Shown here piece after piece: positions 1 through 8,967 of a stretch of DNA of 64,000 nt; position 1 is the stretch's first letter, and each line of letters begins with the position of its first letter. The notes under the pieces were generated by a model. It ran no database searches, was not told the DNA's origin, and worked only from the letters and a program-made list of their open reading frames with translations. This DNA is from Actinomyces ruminicola. GTDB lineage: Bacteria; Actinomycetota; Actinomycetes; Actinomycetales; Actinomycetaceae. A program made the translations under genes and the position numbers. The stretch is from the NCBI RefSeq assembly GCF_900103885.1, contig NZ_FNIM01000011.1:1-64000 (forward strand). The letters run 5' to 3'.

Positions 1-321
1 CGCACCAGGCCGCAGATGGTGCTGGCCGACAAGGCCTACTCATCCCGTGCTAACCGGGCCTGGCTGCGCAACCACCACATCAAGGCCACCATCCCCATCA
101 AGGCAGACCAGGCCGCCCACCGCCGCGCCAAGGGATCCCGTGGCGGGCGCCCTCCCGCCTTCGACCCGATCGCCTATAAGGACCGCAACGCGGTGGAGCG
201 ATGCTTCGGCCAGCTCAAACAGCACCGCGGTCTCGCCACCAGATACGACAAACTCGCCGTCCGCTACCAAGCCACCACCCACATCGCCAGCATCGACCAC
301 TGGCTCAAACGACTTACATAA
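1..321 (+). CDS. IS5-like DDE transposase, C-terminal part (cut by window edge)
   Basis: The frame is open from base 1 and stops at 319-321, so only the last ~106 residues are seen. The sequence ADKAYSS, a basic middle and the stretch YKDRNAVERCFGQLKQ near residue 60 match the C-terminal DDE region of IS5-type transposases, where the glutamate of RNAVERCF is the third catalytic acid. The element's right end probably lies near base 328, because the subtilase remnant resumes directly after it. The upstream half, the left inverted repeat and the target duplication are outside the window. Family assignment is good; the exact IS is unknown. Confidence 0.8.
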   Translation, partial: RTRPQMVLADKAYSSRANRAWLRNHHIKATIPIKADQAAHRRAKGSRGGRPPAFDPIAYKDRNAVERCFGQLKQHRGLATRYDKLAVRYQATTHIASIDHWLKRLT

Positions 322-329
322 CACGCCCT

Positions 330-578
330 AAAACGTGCCGCTACTACTGGTATGTATGCGGCACCTCCTTTGCCGCTCCACAAGTCGCTGCGGCCGCGGC
401 CATACTGATCGCACGCGGTACGTCGGCCTCCCGGGTGGAAAACAAGTTGCTGGCCTTGGCCTCGCCGATCGGTTGTCCCGCGCAGGGCAGTGAACTGCTG
501 TGCCAGGACCGGGCGGCCGGAGGCAACACGTGGTACGGCTCCGGGACCCTCCGACTGGGAAGGCATGCCAGGTGGTGA
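330..578 (+). pseudogene. Subtilase (S8 peptidase) C-terminal remnant
   Basis: The frame encodes GTSFAAPQVAAAAAIL, the active-site serine block of subtilases (GTSxAxP), followed by ~60 residues with two cysteines and a stop at 576-578. The catalytic Asp and His regions are absent. The piece abuts the right end of the IS5-like element, so the gene was most likely cut by that insertion. Mycosin-like and other secreted actinobacterial subtilases carry this block; which kind this was cannot be told. It has no plausible start of its own. Confidence 0.7.
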
Positions 579-588
579 CGGTCTCAGG

Positions 589-1266
589 CTACGGATGTTG
601 AGCCTTGGTGGCTTCAATTACGAGCCGCAGGCGTGAGTCAACGCCGTACTTGCGCATCAGACTGGAAACGTGGCGTTTAACAGTGCTCTCCGCGATGAAC
701 AACTGGTTTGCAACCTCCGCGTTGGACATGCCCTCACACAGCAGTTCCAGGACATTCTGCTCGGCCGGGGTGACACTGTCGGGAGCCCGCCTTCGCTGCA
801 CCGGGCGCAGGTGGTCGGCGACTAGCCTGGAGGCAGCGTCCGGGGAGATGCTGGTGCCGCCTTGGTGCGCGGCCACGATGGCACGGACAACTTCATTCGG
901 CTCATCGGTCTTGTACAGGAAGCCGTTGGCGTGCTGAGTCAACGCAGTCAGCATGGCGGTGTCATCGTCGAAGCCTGTGAGGAACACCACGGCAATCTCA
1001 GGAGACTCCTGCTTGATGCGCGACAGCAGCTCAAGCCCGTCCATCCCGGGCATCCGTACATCGGTGAGCACAACATCGACGCGCCTGCCGCGCAGAAAGC
1101 GAAGCGCATCCGTGGCGGACTCGAATGTGCGCAACAGCTCGATATGGGGCGCGCTCTCCAAGTAGGCACGTAGTGCGTGCAGGACGTACACGTCGTTGTC
1201 CACCACGACCACCCGGATGGGGGCGTCGCTGGTTCCCTCTGTTGGGAGTGCGTCAGGGGTAGGCAT
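589..1266 (-). CDS. NarL/LuxR-family response regulator
   Basis: A 225-residue protein with an N-terminal receiver domain (VVVVDND acidic patch, phospho-acceptor Asp in VLTDVRMPGMDG, later FLYKTDEP with the conserved Lys) and a C-terminal LuxR-type helix-turn-helix (VTPAEQNVLELLCEGMSNAE, then STVKRHVSSLM). It is divergent from a matching histidine kinase, with only 45 bp between the starts, so the two should form one system. The ATG at 1266 leaves no overlap with the kinase. Targets are not visible; nearby candidates are the secreted-peptide gene and the lost subtilase. Confidence 0.9.
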   Translation of the reverse strand: MPTPDALPTEGTSDAPIRVVVVDNDVYVLHALRAYLESAPHIELLRTFESATDALRFLRGRRVDVVLTDVRMPGMDGLELLSRIKQESPEIAVVFLTGFDDDTAMLTALTQHANGFLYKTDEPNEVVRAIVAAHQGGTSISPDAASRLVADHLRPVQRRRAPDSVTPAEQNVLELLCEGMSNAEVANQLFIAESTVKRHVSSLMRKYGVDSRLRLVIEATKAQHP

Positions 1267-1268
1267 GG

Positions 1269-1280
1269 CCTAAGCTTAGG
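1269..1280. promoter_or_regulatory. 12-bp perfect palindrome between regulator and kinase genes
   Basis: CCTAAGCTTAGG is a perfect palindrome lying 3 bp upstream of the regulator start and 31 bp upstream of the kinase GTG. In so short a divergent region it could be an autoregulatory operator. It may equally be chance; no second copy was found nearby. Confidence 0.3.
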
Positions 1281-1311
1281 CGCGAACCCGTCCCCGTCGG
1301 GAGCTGTCACC

Positions 1312-2523
1312 GTGTCTGTGTTCTCTTCGCTACGTTCGTCCCTCGCCTCGTTGCACTCATTCCTCCTGGCCACGCAGGAGGAGCCGGGCCTGTGGCGGCC
1401 AACGCGCCGGACGCACCTGCTGCACCTAGGCGTGGCGGTGTTCCTCTTTGTCTTCGCCTACTTCTTCACGGAGCTTCCTCGCGAGCCGGTTGCGGTTGGG
1501 CTGACGGTGCTCGCCTGCGTTGCGCTTCCTGTGTTCTCTGTGATGCCGGTAGCCGGCTTGTTGCTGGGCATCGTGGCGACGTGGGCTGCTTCATCTGTTG
1601 AGCATGACACCGGTATCGTTGCAACTCTGGCGGTATGGAGTGTCATTAGCGTATTGATCGCTCGCGGTTGTCCCAGGTGGTTAGTTTATTGCTTCGCGTA
1701 TCTGGTTGCTGTTCCAGTGGTTTGGGCCGCGGCACGTCAAGGGCAATGGGTTAATGGGTTTATTTGGATAGTGCTTGTTGGGATTCCCTGTGTGGTGCTG
1801 GGGGAATTATTGCGCCGTCAGCGCGACCGCGCCAGAGAAAACGCTCGTGACAGGCGTCGGGCGCTGGTACGGCAGCGTCGGCTTGTTGCCTCCGAGCTAC
1901 ATGATACGGTAGCGCGTGACCTCACCTACGCGGTAATGACTGCCGAGCAATTGAAATTCGCTCACCCAGAAGACGATGGTCTTGTGCGTGGACTTGATGC
2001 TGTGATCGAACCCGTGCGCACGGCTGTGGGCCAGCTACGGCGCAGCCTGCAGGATATGGCCACGGTGGACAATGATGACGCTGTGCTGCTTTCGTCTGTC
2101 ACATCGCCGCGGCCTATTACATCAGTGCTCGCGGATGCGCGGCGCGTGCTAGAGGCACGTGGAGCTTCGTTGGAGGTTGAAGGGACAGAACTGTTCGAGA
2201 GCGAGGGAGTTCTCACTCCGGGTACGCAGCACCTGTTGCTGCGTGTGATCAACGAGCTTATTGATAACGCTACTAAATATACATCCGTCGATGGTCGAGT
2301 CCGAATAGCGGTTGAGATCAATGGCAATGCACTCGAATGTATGGTAACGAACCCCGTTGATGTGAACTCCTCGAAGGATGTCGTGCTCTCGTCGGGAATC
2401 GGTCTGGAGGGTGCCCGCCGACGGGTAGAGACTCTGGGTGGAGAGCTTGTCACTAACCAGGGTGGAGGGCGCTGGGCGGTGACTTTTACTGTACCTGTGC
2501 GAGGTGCGTGGCAGAACGCGTAG
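1312..2523 (+). CDS. NarL-type sensor histidine kinase (HisKA_3)
   Basis: 403 residues from the GTG at 1312, chosen because GGGAG (1299-1303) lies 8 bp upstream; earlier in-frame starts would overlap the divergent regulator. The N-terminal half (about residues 35-165) holds four or five hydrophobic segments with no obvious extracellular sensor. A basic linker leads to the phospho-acceptor box SELHDTVARDL (His ~197) and an ATPase domain with N-box INELIDNATKY and a late SGIGLEGARRRVETLGG. This architecture often senses the membrane or a small ligand. It pairs with the divergent response regulator. An ISL3 element inserted 28 bp beyond the stop. Confidence 0.88.
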   Translation: MSVFSSLRSSLASLHSFLLATQEEPGLWRPTRRTHLLHLGVAVFLFVFAYFFTELPREPVAVGLTVLACVALPVFSVMPVAGLLLGIVATWAASSVEHDTGIVATLAVWSVISVLIARGCPRWLVYCFAYLVAVPVVWAAARQGQWVNGFIWIVLVGIPCVVLGELLRRQRDRARENARDRRRALVRQRRLVASELHDTVARDLTYAVMTAEQLKFAHPEDDGLVRGLDAVIEPVRTAVGQLRRSLQDMATVDNDDAVLLSSVTSPRPITSVLADARRVLEARGASLEVEGTELFESEGVLTPGTQHLLLRVINELIDNATKYTSVDGRVRIAVEINGNALECMVTNPVDVNSSKDVVLSSGIGLEGARRRVETLGGELVTNQGGGRWAVTFTVPVRGAWQNA

Positions 2524-2551
2524 GAGTTGGAGTCATCAATCACCTGCCCGG

Positions 2552-2559
2552 TGTAAAAC
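2552..2559. repeat. Target-site duplication, left of ISL3 element
   Basis: TGTAAAAC immediately precedes the left inverted repeat. The same octamer immediately follows the right inverted repeat at 4007-4014. Eight-bp duplications are typical of ISL3. Confidence 0.92.
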
Positions 2560-4006
2560 GGCGCTTCGCGTTTGGGGGTGTGGTGGGGTGGTCGCGGGTG
2601 CGCGTGTCGCAGGGGTGGGTGTGGGTCGAGGTCCCCGATGATTGGGAGTCGCTTAACACCACCGATCACGGAGACCTCGACATGGCCGAGTACTGCCTTC
2701 ACTGTCCCTGATCTTGCTGGTTTCCTGGGCCTGGACGGCCTGGGACTGACCGCCACCGGCCAGCGGATCACCCCTGAGCAGGCGCTGGTGGAGTGCCGCC
2801 TGGAAGCCTTGGAGGAGGACGCGTTCTGCCGGGTCTGCGGGGCCCAGGGCGATCCGGTGGGGACCGTGTCCAGGCACCTGGCGCACGTGCCGTTGGGCTG
2901 GCGGCCCACGCACCTGCTGGTGCGGCTGCGCCGGTGGCGGTGCCAGGGCTGTGGGAGGGTGTGGAGGCAGGACGCGTCTCGTGCCGCCGTCAAGCGGGCC
3001 CGGTTGACCCTGGCAGCCGAGCAGTGGGCGATGCGGGCCGTCGGAGTGGAGTTCATGTCCGTCTCGCGCGTGGCGGCAGCTCTGGGGGTGTCCTGGCACA
3101 CTGAGGGCGACGCCGTCCTGGAGCGCGCCAAGAACACGCTCCTGAAGGCCCCCGGCCGTCTGGAGGGTGTGGAGGTTATCGGGGTGGACGAGCATATCTG
3201 GCGGCACACCCGCAAGGGCGACCGGTATGTCACCGTCATTATTGACCTGACCCCGGTGCGCGACCGGTCGGGCTCCTCCCGGCTGCTGGACATGGTCGAG
3301 GGCAGGTCCAAGCAGGTGCTCAAGCAGTGGCTCCAGGAACGTGATGAGGCTTGGCGCGGCCGGATCGAGGTGGTGGCGATGGACGGTTTCACCGGTTTTA
3401 AGACCGCCGCTGCCGAGGCCCTACCCGATGCGGCGGAGGTGATGGACCCCTACCCGCGTGGTTGCCCTGGCGGGGGACAAGCTGGATGAGTGCCGCCGCC
3501 GCACCCAGCGCGAGACCACCGGGGGACGGGGGCGTAAGGATGACCCCCTGTACAAGGCCAGGCGCCTGCTGCGGACCGGGGCGGGGCCGGTGGGCGACAG
3601 GGGCTGGGAGCGTCTCGAACAGCTGTTCGCCGACCCCCAGAACACGCCGGTAGAGGCCGCCTGGGCTGTGTATCAGAAGATCGTGGCCGCCTACCGCGCC
3701 AGCAACCCCGCCCAGGGCAAGACCCGGATGGAGAAGGTAATGGAGACTCTCAAAGCCGGCGTGCCTGAGGCCCTGGAAGAGCTGAAGTCGCTGGGCAAGA
3801 CCCTGGCCCAGCGGCGCGATGACATCCTGGCCTACTTCAATCACCCTGGCACCTCCAACGGGCCCACCGAAGCAGTCAACGGCCGCCTGGAGCACCTACG
3901 CGGCATCGCCCTCGGCTTCCGCAACCTGACCAACTACACCGTACGCAGCCTCATCCACGCCGGCGGCTTCCGCAACCAGCTACTACACCCCTAAACGCGA
4001 AGAGCC
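2560..4006 (+). mobile_element. ISL3-family insertion sequence, 1447 bp
   Basis: Both ends are defined. The 24-bp inverted repeats at 2560-2583 and 3983-4006 agree at 21 of 24 positions; the right one starts GGCTCTTCGCG read inward, as in many ISL3 elements. They are flanked by identical 8-bp TGTAAAAC repeats. The only content is one transposase gene, frameshifted near 3455. The perfect duplication suggests a recent insertion. It separates the histidine-kinase gene from the small secreted-peptide gene. Confidence 0.93.
2638..3994 (+). pseudogene. ISL3-family transposase, single-base frameshift
   Basis: The N-terminal part has a zinc-binding region (CRVCG then CQGCGRVWRQD) and the DDE motif VIGVDEHIW; a second Asp is in VVAMDGFTG. 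The frame runs to DPYPRGCPGG near 3455 and then leaves the family sequence, which resumes in the next frame as VVALAGDKLDECRRR and continues to the stop at 3994 with the late NGPTEAVNGRLEHLRG block (catalytic Glu). Removing one C from the CTACCC run restores one open frame. ATG 2638, after GAGG, is a reasonable start. It could be a dead copy or a sequencing error in a C run. Confidence 0.88.
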
Positions 4007-4014
4007 TGTAAAAC
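4007..4014. repeat. Target-site duplication, right of ISL3 element
   Basis: TGTAAAAC, identical to 2552-2559, directly after the right inverted repeat. Confidence 0.92.
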
Positions 4015-4140
4015 TTACTCCTTCCGTTGGAGGCAGATGCTACGGAAGTTGCGTGCGAATGTGGATCTATGTGGTATGGATGTTGTGAGGTGTCGCGACG
4101 CATGATGGACTTGAGCGTCCAAACCAAAGGAAGGTTGTTC

Positions 4141-4332
4141 ATGTCTTCGTGCGTCCGCGTTCCTGCTCTGTTCGTCAGTGCTGCTCTCGTATGTTCGCTG
4201 TCGGTTAGTGGTGTAGAAGGTTTTAGTCAGCGGTTTGTCGGTGATGCTGAGGCTGCTGTTTTCGTAGCGCCGTCCAATATCAATTTCTGTCCCGTTATTG
4301 CTGGTCAACGTATCGGTCTCTGCGGTAGGTGA
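4141..4332 (+). CDS. Small secreted peptide of unknown function (63 aa)
   Basis: The ATG at 4141 follows a strong AAGGAAGG site (4127-4134) by 6 bp, which marks a real start; an upstream in-frame ATG at 4027 has no such site. The product has a short polar start, a hydrophobic stretch (VPALFVSAALVCSLSVSG), then a segment ending DAEAA that could be a signal-peptidase site. The mature C-terminus would be ~24 residues with two cysteines ten residues apart (NFCPVIAGQRIGLCGR). No family is recognised. It lies just beyond the two-component system, split from it by the ISL3 element, and its 3' end overlaps the convergent methyltransferase remnant by 28 bp. It may be a peptide signal, a bacteriocin, or a truncated secreted protein. 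Confidence 0.55.
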   Translation: MSSCVRVPALFVSAALVCSLSVSGVEGFSQRFVGDAEAAVFVAPSNINFCPVIAGQRIGLCGR

Positions 4333-5323
4333 CCGCACGGGTTGTTCTCAGTGTGAATGTGTGAGCCTTGACCGAGCCGACGCAGCTGGTCCAGGCTGGG
4401 GAACCGCATCTGCCGCAGATCACCGGCGTTGACCTGGGTGTGTCCGGAGAAGACCCGGAAGTAGTCGTCAACCGGTTTCGAGTTCAGCCAGACCGCTAAG
4501 CCGGCAGCAACCTCCGGGTCCAGCCCGTGCCCAGCGCAGTGGATGTAGTTCAACTTGTTGTCGAATGCTGGCTGCCTGCCGTCGTCGGACCACACAGCGG
4601 CGACCAAGCGTCGCTTCTCCTCCTTCGCGGAGAAGCGTTTGACTAGAACATATGTTCCTGCCGGGACCAGGAACTTGGTGCGCATCGGTTCGGTCGCACG
4701 GACCCACTGCGGTTTCCTTACGCTATCGCGGGGATGCACCACTCGCTGCCGGGTGATATTGGCCGGGTACACCATCGGTACGGCACCGTCGGACGGCTCG
4801 TGGGCCAGGTATTCACGGGACCGGAAATCCACCACGCGTCCGGTTGAAACCGTCATGCCGAGGTCGGCAAGCGTGTATCTGGCGCAGTCCATCCACTTGA
4901 CCGCCTCGGCATCCTGTGAGGATGCGGGGACGAACACGAAGTCATTCGTGACTACCTGGGCCGCCGATACCTGTCGCGTCACGGGCGTGTCATGGTGATC
5001 CACGGATGAGGAGAGACGAATCATGTCCGGCTGTGGACCGTTGATGGCAGACACGATGATTGTCTCCTGAAGTACTCCCAGGTCGTCGAATACCTCGGAA
5101 CGCGACTGGAAGGTGTGGATAGCGTCGATTCCAAACGATGCCAGCAGAGTGCGACGGAAGTGGCTGAAGTAGGTGCCATTCATCCATGAGCGCGGCGTGA
5201 TGGACACCTGCTGCCCCCCGGTATCAACCAGGAGTGTGCCGAGTGCCATGAAGCCGGCGTAGATGTTCGGTACCGCTATGCCCGCGCTGCGCAGGTCAGC
5301 GTCCAGCGCCGAGCGGGCACGGA

Positions 5324-5331
5324 TCTTGTGA
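5324..5331. repeat. Target-site duplication, left of IS1595 element
   Basis: TCTTGTGA, repeated exactly at 6538-6545 on the far side of the element. Confidence 0.9.
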
Positions 5332-5363
5332 AAGGCGTATCCATCTTGGTGCCAGTGGGTTGG

Positions 5364-6493
5364 TTAGTGGTGCTGGTGCCAGGGGTAGTTGGTGATGGTG
5401 CCTTCGAGGGTGCCGGGGCGTGAGCGGGGGCCGGTGCGGCCTGCGGCGGTGGGATTGCCCGGCCTCGCGGCTGCGGTGAGGTCCTGGTAGCGCGTGGGTG
5501 GGGCGCTCACGGCCCGCTGGAGCAGTCTGAGGAAGACCAGCCCTCGGTGGTGGGAGCTGCGGCGGTTGAAGCGGAAGACGAACTCGTCCAGGTAGGAGTC
5601 CAGGTGCTCCCTGGACGCTGAGCCGCGGTAGGCGCCGGCCAGGAAGTGGTCCATAAGCGCGAACAAGCGGTGGACGGCAGGCAGCTCCTCGTGCGCGCGT
5701 CGGGGCGCCCCGACGCGCGCACGCTCCTGATCTCGTGGGTGTAGGGGCCCATCAACGGCGGGTAGGACGCCCAGGCGTCCGTGACCACGGTGGAGCCGGG
5801 GGCCACCGCCCAGGACAGGAACGAGCCCAGTGACTCCTTGGAGGCATCGGGAACGACGCGTAGGCGAGCCCTTCCCCACCTGTAAGAGCCGGTCTCGATA
5901 GCGCCCGCCACGAGCACCTTGCCGGCAGCGCCGCGGCCCGCGCTGCCGGGCCTTGGGCCGCCGACGTAGGTCTCGTCGACCTCCACCCGCCCCGACAAGG
6001 GCGCGCCATCCTGGCCCATCGCCGATCGGAGCCTGGCCAGGGCGGCCCAGGCCGTCTGGTACGAACCGATCGGCAGTACCCGCTGAAGATGAGCAGCGCT
6101 GATGCCGTCCTTACCGGAGGTCATCTGCCAAGCTATCTCCAACCACACCGTGGGCGGCAGGCGGGTCTTGTCCAGGAGCGTGCAGGAGGTGACGCTGACC
6201 CTTCTGCGACAGCCCGTGCAACGCCAGATACCCCCGATCGGGCCGGTAGCGCCGCGACCAGCGCAATGAGGGCACCGGAACCCATCTGGCCAACGCAGCC
6301 AGGCCAGGTAATCGCGGCACGCCCCATCAGTAGAGAACCAGGCCCTGAACTCCGCCAAGTCGCGCGGGTAGTCCACGCCCGCCACCAACCCCTCTGCGAG
6401 CCCGGCACGGGTATCGTCACCCACGACGACCACCCCCTCATGGTGTCGTCCACGCCCCCGGCTGCTCCAACAGCGCGGGGGCACTCTCACCAC
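5364..6493 (-). pseudogene. IS1595-family (ISXO2-like) transposase, frame broken near 5700
   Basis: The first frame gives YPRDLAEFRAWF, a zinc ribbon (FRCPHC then WRCTGCRRRVS) and the DDE block GRVEVDETYVGG, then VTDAWASYPPL. Near 5700 the family sequence continues in another frame as AHEELPAVHRLFALMDHFLA and the typical end YLDEFVFRFNRR, with the stop at 5364. The switch is -1 (equivalently +2) and coincides with a 32-bp perfect palindrome. Either the gene is dead, or the palindrome caused an assembly error. Programmed frameshifting is not usual in this family. Confidence 0.85.
5691..5722. repeat. 32-bp perfect palindrome inside the IS1595 transposase
   Basis: One arm reads GTGCGCGCGTCGGGGC and the other is its exact reverse complement, with no loop. 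It lies exactly where the transposase frame changes. A perfect GC-rich cruciform is a plausible site of mutation or of read error. Confidence 0.85.
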
Positions 6494-6537
6494 CCGACTC
6501 TACCCACCCCCCACTGGCACCAAGATGGATACGCCTT

Positions 6538-6545
6538 TCTTGTGA
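6538..6545. repeat. Target-site duplication, right of IS1595 element
   Basis: TCTTGTGA, identical to 5324-5331. The uninterrupted methyltransferase would contain this octamer once. Confidence 0.9.
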
Positions 6546-7136
6546 TACGGCGGGTTCTGGATCACTACGTCGAAGCGTTCGTCCGTGTGCAGTGCCCACT
6601 GCACGAAGTCGCTCTTGACCAACGACGTGCGTACTCCCGACTCGGCAGCACAGTCGGCAAGAGTATCAGCGAGCACAGGCCAAAGCCGTTGGTCCAACTC
6701 CACGGCCGTCACCGACACCTGAACATCTGGACGTTCTCGCCGCACACGATCCACCACGGCGGCGGACAGCATGCCCGAGCCTGCCCCGGGATCCAATACC
6801 CGTAGCGTTCCCGACGCAGGCAGATGCACCAGGTCTGCCATGATCCGTGCGACGGCTGTGGGCGTGAAGAACTGCCCCAGCTCCGCCTGGTTGGCCAAGT
6901 CAAGGCTCCCCAGCGTTACCTGGCGGCGAGCAGCGGCACGCTCCAAAAGGTTCATGCCAACCAGCGTACCGGTCCACTGTGACGCGAACTTGCTGACTAG
7001 TAATCGTCGGTGCGGAGAACTGCGTCCAGACGCTGGGCCAAGTCGGGCAGGTCAGGCTGCGGCATAGAGTGTCTCCGCGTCGGCAAGGACCTGTTCTCGG
7101 ATGAGCGGGTGCAGGCAGCGTCGGGAGACGCCGCCG

Positions 7137-7781
7137 CTAGCCCTGCGCCATCTTCACCTCGCGCAGCACCCGGGCGGGCACGCCGCCCACCACAGCGCCC
7201 GTGGGCACATCCCGGGTGACCACCGCCCCGGCGGCCACGATCGCACCGGCCCCGATACTCACTCCCGGGCAGACGACGGCGCCCGCCCCGATCCACACGT
7301 CGTCGCCGATGCTGATGGGGGCGGGCAGCAGCGTGCCGCGCTCGGCCACGGGCTCGGCGTGGTTGAGGGTAGCCAGCACCACGCGATGGCCGATCAGCAC
7401 CCGGTCGCCGACGGTGATGCCGCCCTGGTCCTGGAAGCAGCAGCCGGCGTTGATGAAGACATTGCGGCCGATACGTATGTTGCGGCCAAAGTCCGTGTGG
7501 AACGGGGGCACCAGGCCCAGCGTCCGGTTCACCGGCGTGCCGGTCAGGTGCGCGAAGAGCTCCTGAACCTCGGTGGGGGAGTGGTAGGGCCCGTTGAGCT
7601 CGGCCGTCACCCGCAGGGCCTCCTGCATCGTCCGGCCGGCCACGCCCTCCAGCGGCGAGTCAGACGTGATCGGCAGTCCCGCGGCCGTGTGGGCCACAAG
7701 ATCCTGCGGGCCGAGGACGGCGCCGCCGGGCTGCATGCCCGACGACGGCGCCGCGTCCGGCGGTTGAGCCGCGGATGCCAT
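7137..7781 (-). CDS. Maltose/galactoside-type O-acetyltransferase (left-handed beta-helix)
   Basis: 214 residues with an N-terminal ~45-residue low-complexity extension, then the NodL/LacA/Maa layout: [41 protein letters not shown], the catalytic His region ATLNHAEP, and hexapeptide repeats ([27 protein letters not shown]). It probably transfers acetyl from acetyl-CoA to a sugar hydroxyl. It starts 4 bp after the alcohol dehydrogenase stop, so the two are co-transcribed. The true substrate is unknown. The 181 bp between it and the methyltransferase hold no supportable gene. Confidence 0.85.
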   Translation of the reverse strand: MASAAQPPDAAPSSGMQPGGAVLGPQDLVAHTAAGLPITSDSPLEGVAGRTMQEALRVTAELNGPYHSPTEVQELFAHLTGTPVNRTLGLVPPFHTDFGRNIRIGRNVFINAGCCFQDQGGITVGDRVLIGHRVVLATLNHAEPVAERGTLLPAPISIGDDVWIGAGAVVCPGVSIGAGAIVAAGAVVTRDVPTGAVVGGVPARVLREVKMAQG

Positions 7782-7785
7782 CGGC

Positions 7786-8832
7786 TCAGACCTCGAGCAG
7801 GACCTTGATCTCGCGGCGCTCGTCCATGGCCTTGTAGCCCTCGGCGGCGGCGTCGAGTGGGATGCGGGTGGTGAAGACCCTGCCGGGGTGGATCTCGTCG
7901 GCCTGGATGCGCTTGATCAGGTCGGGCAGGAAACGGCGCACCGGGGCCGGGCCGCCGTGCAGGTGCACCTGGGAGAAGAACAGACCAATACCTTCTATCT
8001 GCTGGTCGTGGCTCACGCCCACGAAGCCCACATAGCCGCCGGGACGGCAGGAGGCGATGGCCTGGTCCATGGAGACCTGGTTGCCGACCGCCTCGACCAC
8101 GCCGTGGGCGCCGTAGCCGCCGGTCAGCTCCTTGACCTTGGCGGCGCCCTCCTCGCCGCGCTCGGCGATGACGACGTCGGCGCCGTACTCGCGGGCCAGG
8201 GCGGCACGGTCCTCGTGCCGGGAGAAGGCGATGACCCTCTCGGCGCCGAGCGTCTTGGCGGCCAGCACGGCGGACAGGCCCACCGCGCCGTCGCCGACCA
8301 CGGCGATGGTCTTGCCCGGGCCGGCCTCGGCGGCCACCGCGGCGAACCAGCCGGTGCCCAGCACGTCGGAGGCGGCCAGGTAGTCGGCGATGCGGTCGGG
8401 GTCGTCCGGCATTCCGCCGGGAACGGCCACCAGCGAGCCGTCGGCCAACTCCACGCGCATGTACTGCGCCTGGGAGCCGGTGTAGTGGCCGGCATTGGCG
8501 CAGCGGGACGGGTAGCCGGCCTGGCAGATCTCGCAGGTGCCATCGGACAGCATGAAGGAGCCGATGACGAAGTCGCCGACCTTGAGGGTCTCGACCTCGT
8601 CGCCGGCCTCCACGATGGTGCCCACGTACTCGTGCCCCATGGGCCGGTTCTCCACCGGCTCCAGGCCGCGGTAGGGCCACAGGTCGGAGCCGCAGATGCA
8701 GGCGGCGGCCAGCTTGATGACGACGTCGGTCGGCTTGACGACGCGGGGCACCTCCACGTCCTCGACGACGACGTCGCCGGGGCCGCGCATGACGACGGCG
8801 CGCATGGTCTCGGGCAGGGCAGTGGCAGTCAC
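7786..8832 (-). CDS. Zinc-dependent alcohol dehydrogenase
   Basis: 348 residues from the GTG at 8832, which has AGGAG five bp upstream; longer versions lack a ribosome site. MDR-family features are clear: catalytic zinc region CICGSDLW and [15 protein letters not shown], a partial structural-zinc loop ([13 protein letters not shown]), and a Rossmann nucleotide-binding motif [16 protein letters not shown]. It presumably oxidises an alcohol or reduces an aldehyde with NAD(P). It leads a two-gene operon with the acetyltransferase. The substrate cannot be read from sequence. Confidence 0.88.
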   Translation of the reverse strand: MTATALPETMRAVVMRGPGDVVVEDVEVPRVVKPTDVVIKLAAACICGSDLWPYRGLEPVENRPMGHEYVGTIVEAGDEVETLKVGDFVIGSFMLSDGTCEICQAGYPSRCANAGHYTGSQAQYMRVELADGSLVAVPGGMPDDPDRIADYLAASDVLGTGWFAAVAAEAGPGKTIAVVGDGAVGLSAVLAAKTLGAERVIAFSRHEDRAALAREYGADVVIAERGEEGAAKVKELTGGYGAHGVVEAVGNQVSMDQAIASCRPGGYVGFVGVSHDQQIEGIGLFFSQVHLHGGPAPVRRFLPDLIKRIQADEIHPGRVFTTRIPLDAAAEGYKAMDERREIKVLLEV

Positions 8833-8967
8833 GAATACTCCTAGATTCGGGATGATGCGGGGCGAACAGCCCACGCCGGTTGTTCGTCACCGTCCAGACT
8901 AAGGCCGCCGGGCTCCGGTCCGCCAGGTATTGCCAGGGCCTGGCAACACGCCGGGTGGTTCTTGGCG

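Larger units (their letters stand above)
5332..6537 (-). mobile_element. IS1595-family insertion sequence, 1206 bp
   Basis: It has perfect 28-bp inverted repeats at 5332-5359 and 6510-6537, beginning AAGGCGTATCCATCTTGG read inward, and is flanked by 8-bp TCTTGTGA duplications. The family is set by the transposase: an N-terminal zinc ribbon and an ISXO2-like DDE domain. The insertion lies within the catalytic NPPY region of the host methyltransferase, at a point where excision restores its frame. The perfect ends indicate a young insertion. Confidence 0.93.
4305..6955 (-). pseudogene. Type II-like N6-adenine DNA methyltransferase, split by an IS1595 element
   Basis: The N-terminal part (6955 down to 6546) carries QFFTPTAVARIMADL, SAM motif I DPGAGSGML and catalytic motif IV NPPYHK. 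The C-terminal part (5323 down to 4305) resumes with KIRARSALDADLRSAGIAVP and includes a target-recognition-type region ending VFSGHTQVNAGDLRQMRFPS. Together they make an Eco57I/PaeR7I-like m6A methylase. Deleting the IS and one 8-bp duplicate (1214 bp) restores an exact continuous frame of 478 residues with NPPY-HK-IRARS. No cognate restriction gene is visible on either side, so this is the remnant of an orphan methylase or of a lost restriction-modification pair. Confidence 0.9.

Noticed and set aside
1177-1311. Longer histidine-kinase N-terminus
   Set aside because: It would overlap the divergent regulator by 90 bp and has no ribosome site; GTG 1312 has one.
5332-6537. Programmed frameshift in the IS1595 transposase
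   Set aside because: No slippery heptamer is evident and the family normally uses one frame; kept as a finding about the palindrome only.
1-7000. Prophage or integrative element
   Set aside because: Only insertion sequences and gene remnants are present; no integrase, attachment repeats or phage structural genes were seen.
6956-7136. Small gene or restriction-enzyme remnant upstream of the methyltransferase
   Set aside because: Short frames such as the one ending AQRLDAVLRTDDY exist, but none has a start, ribosome site or recognisable motif.
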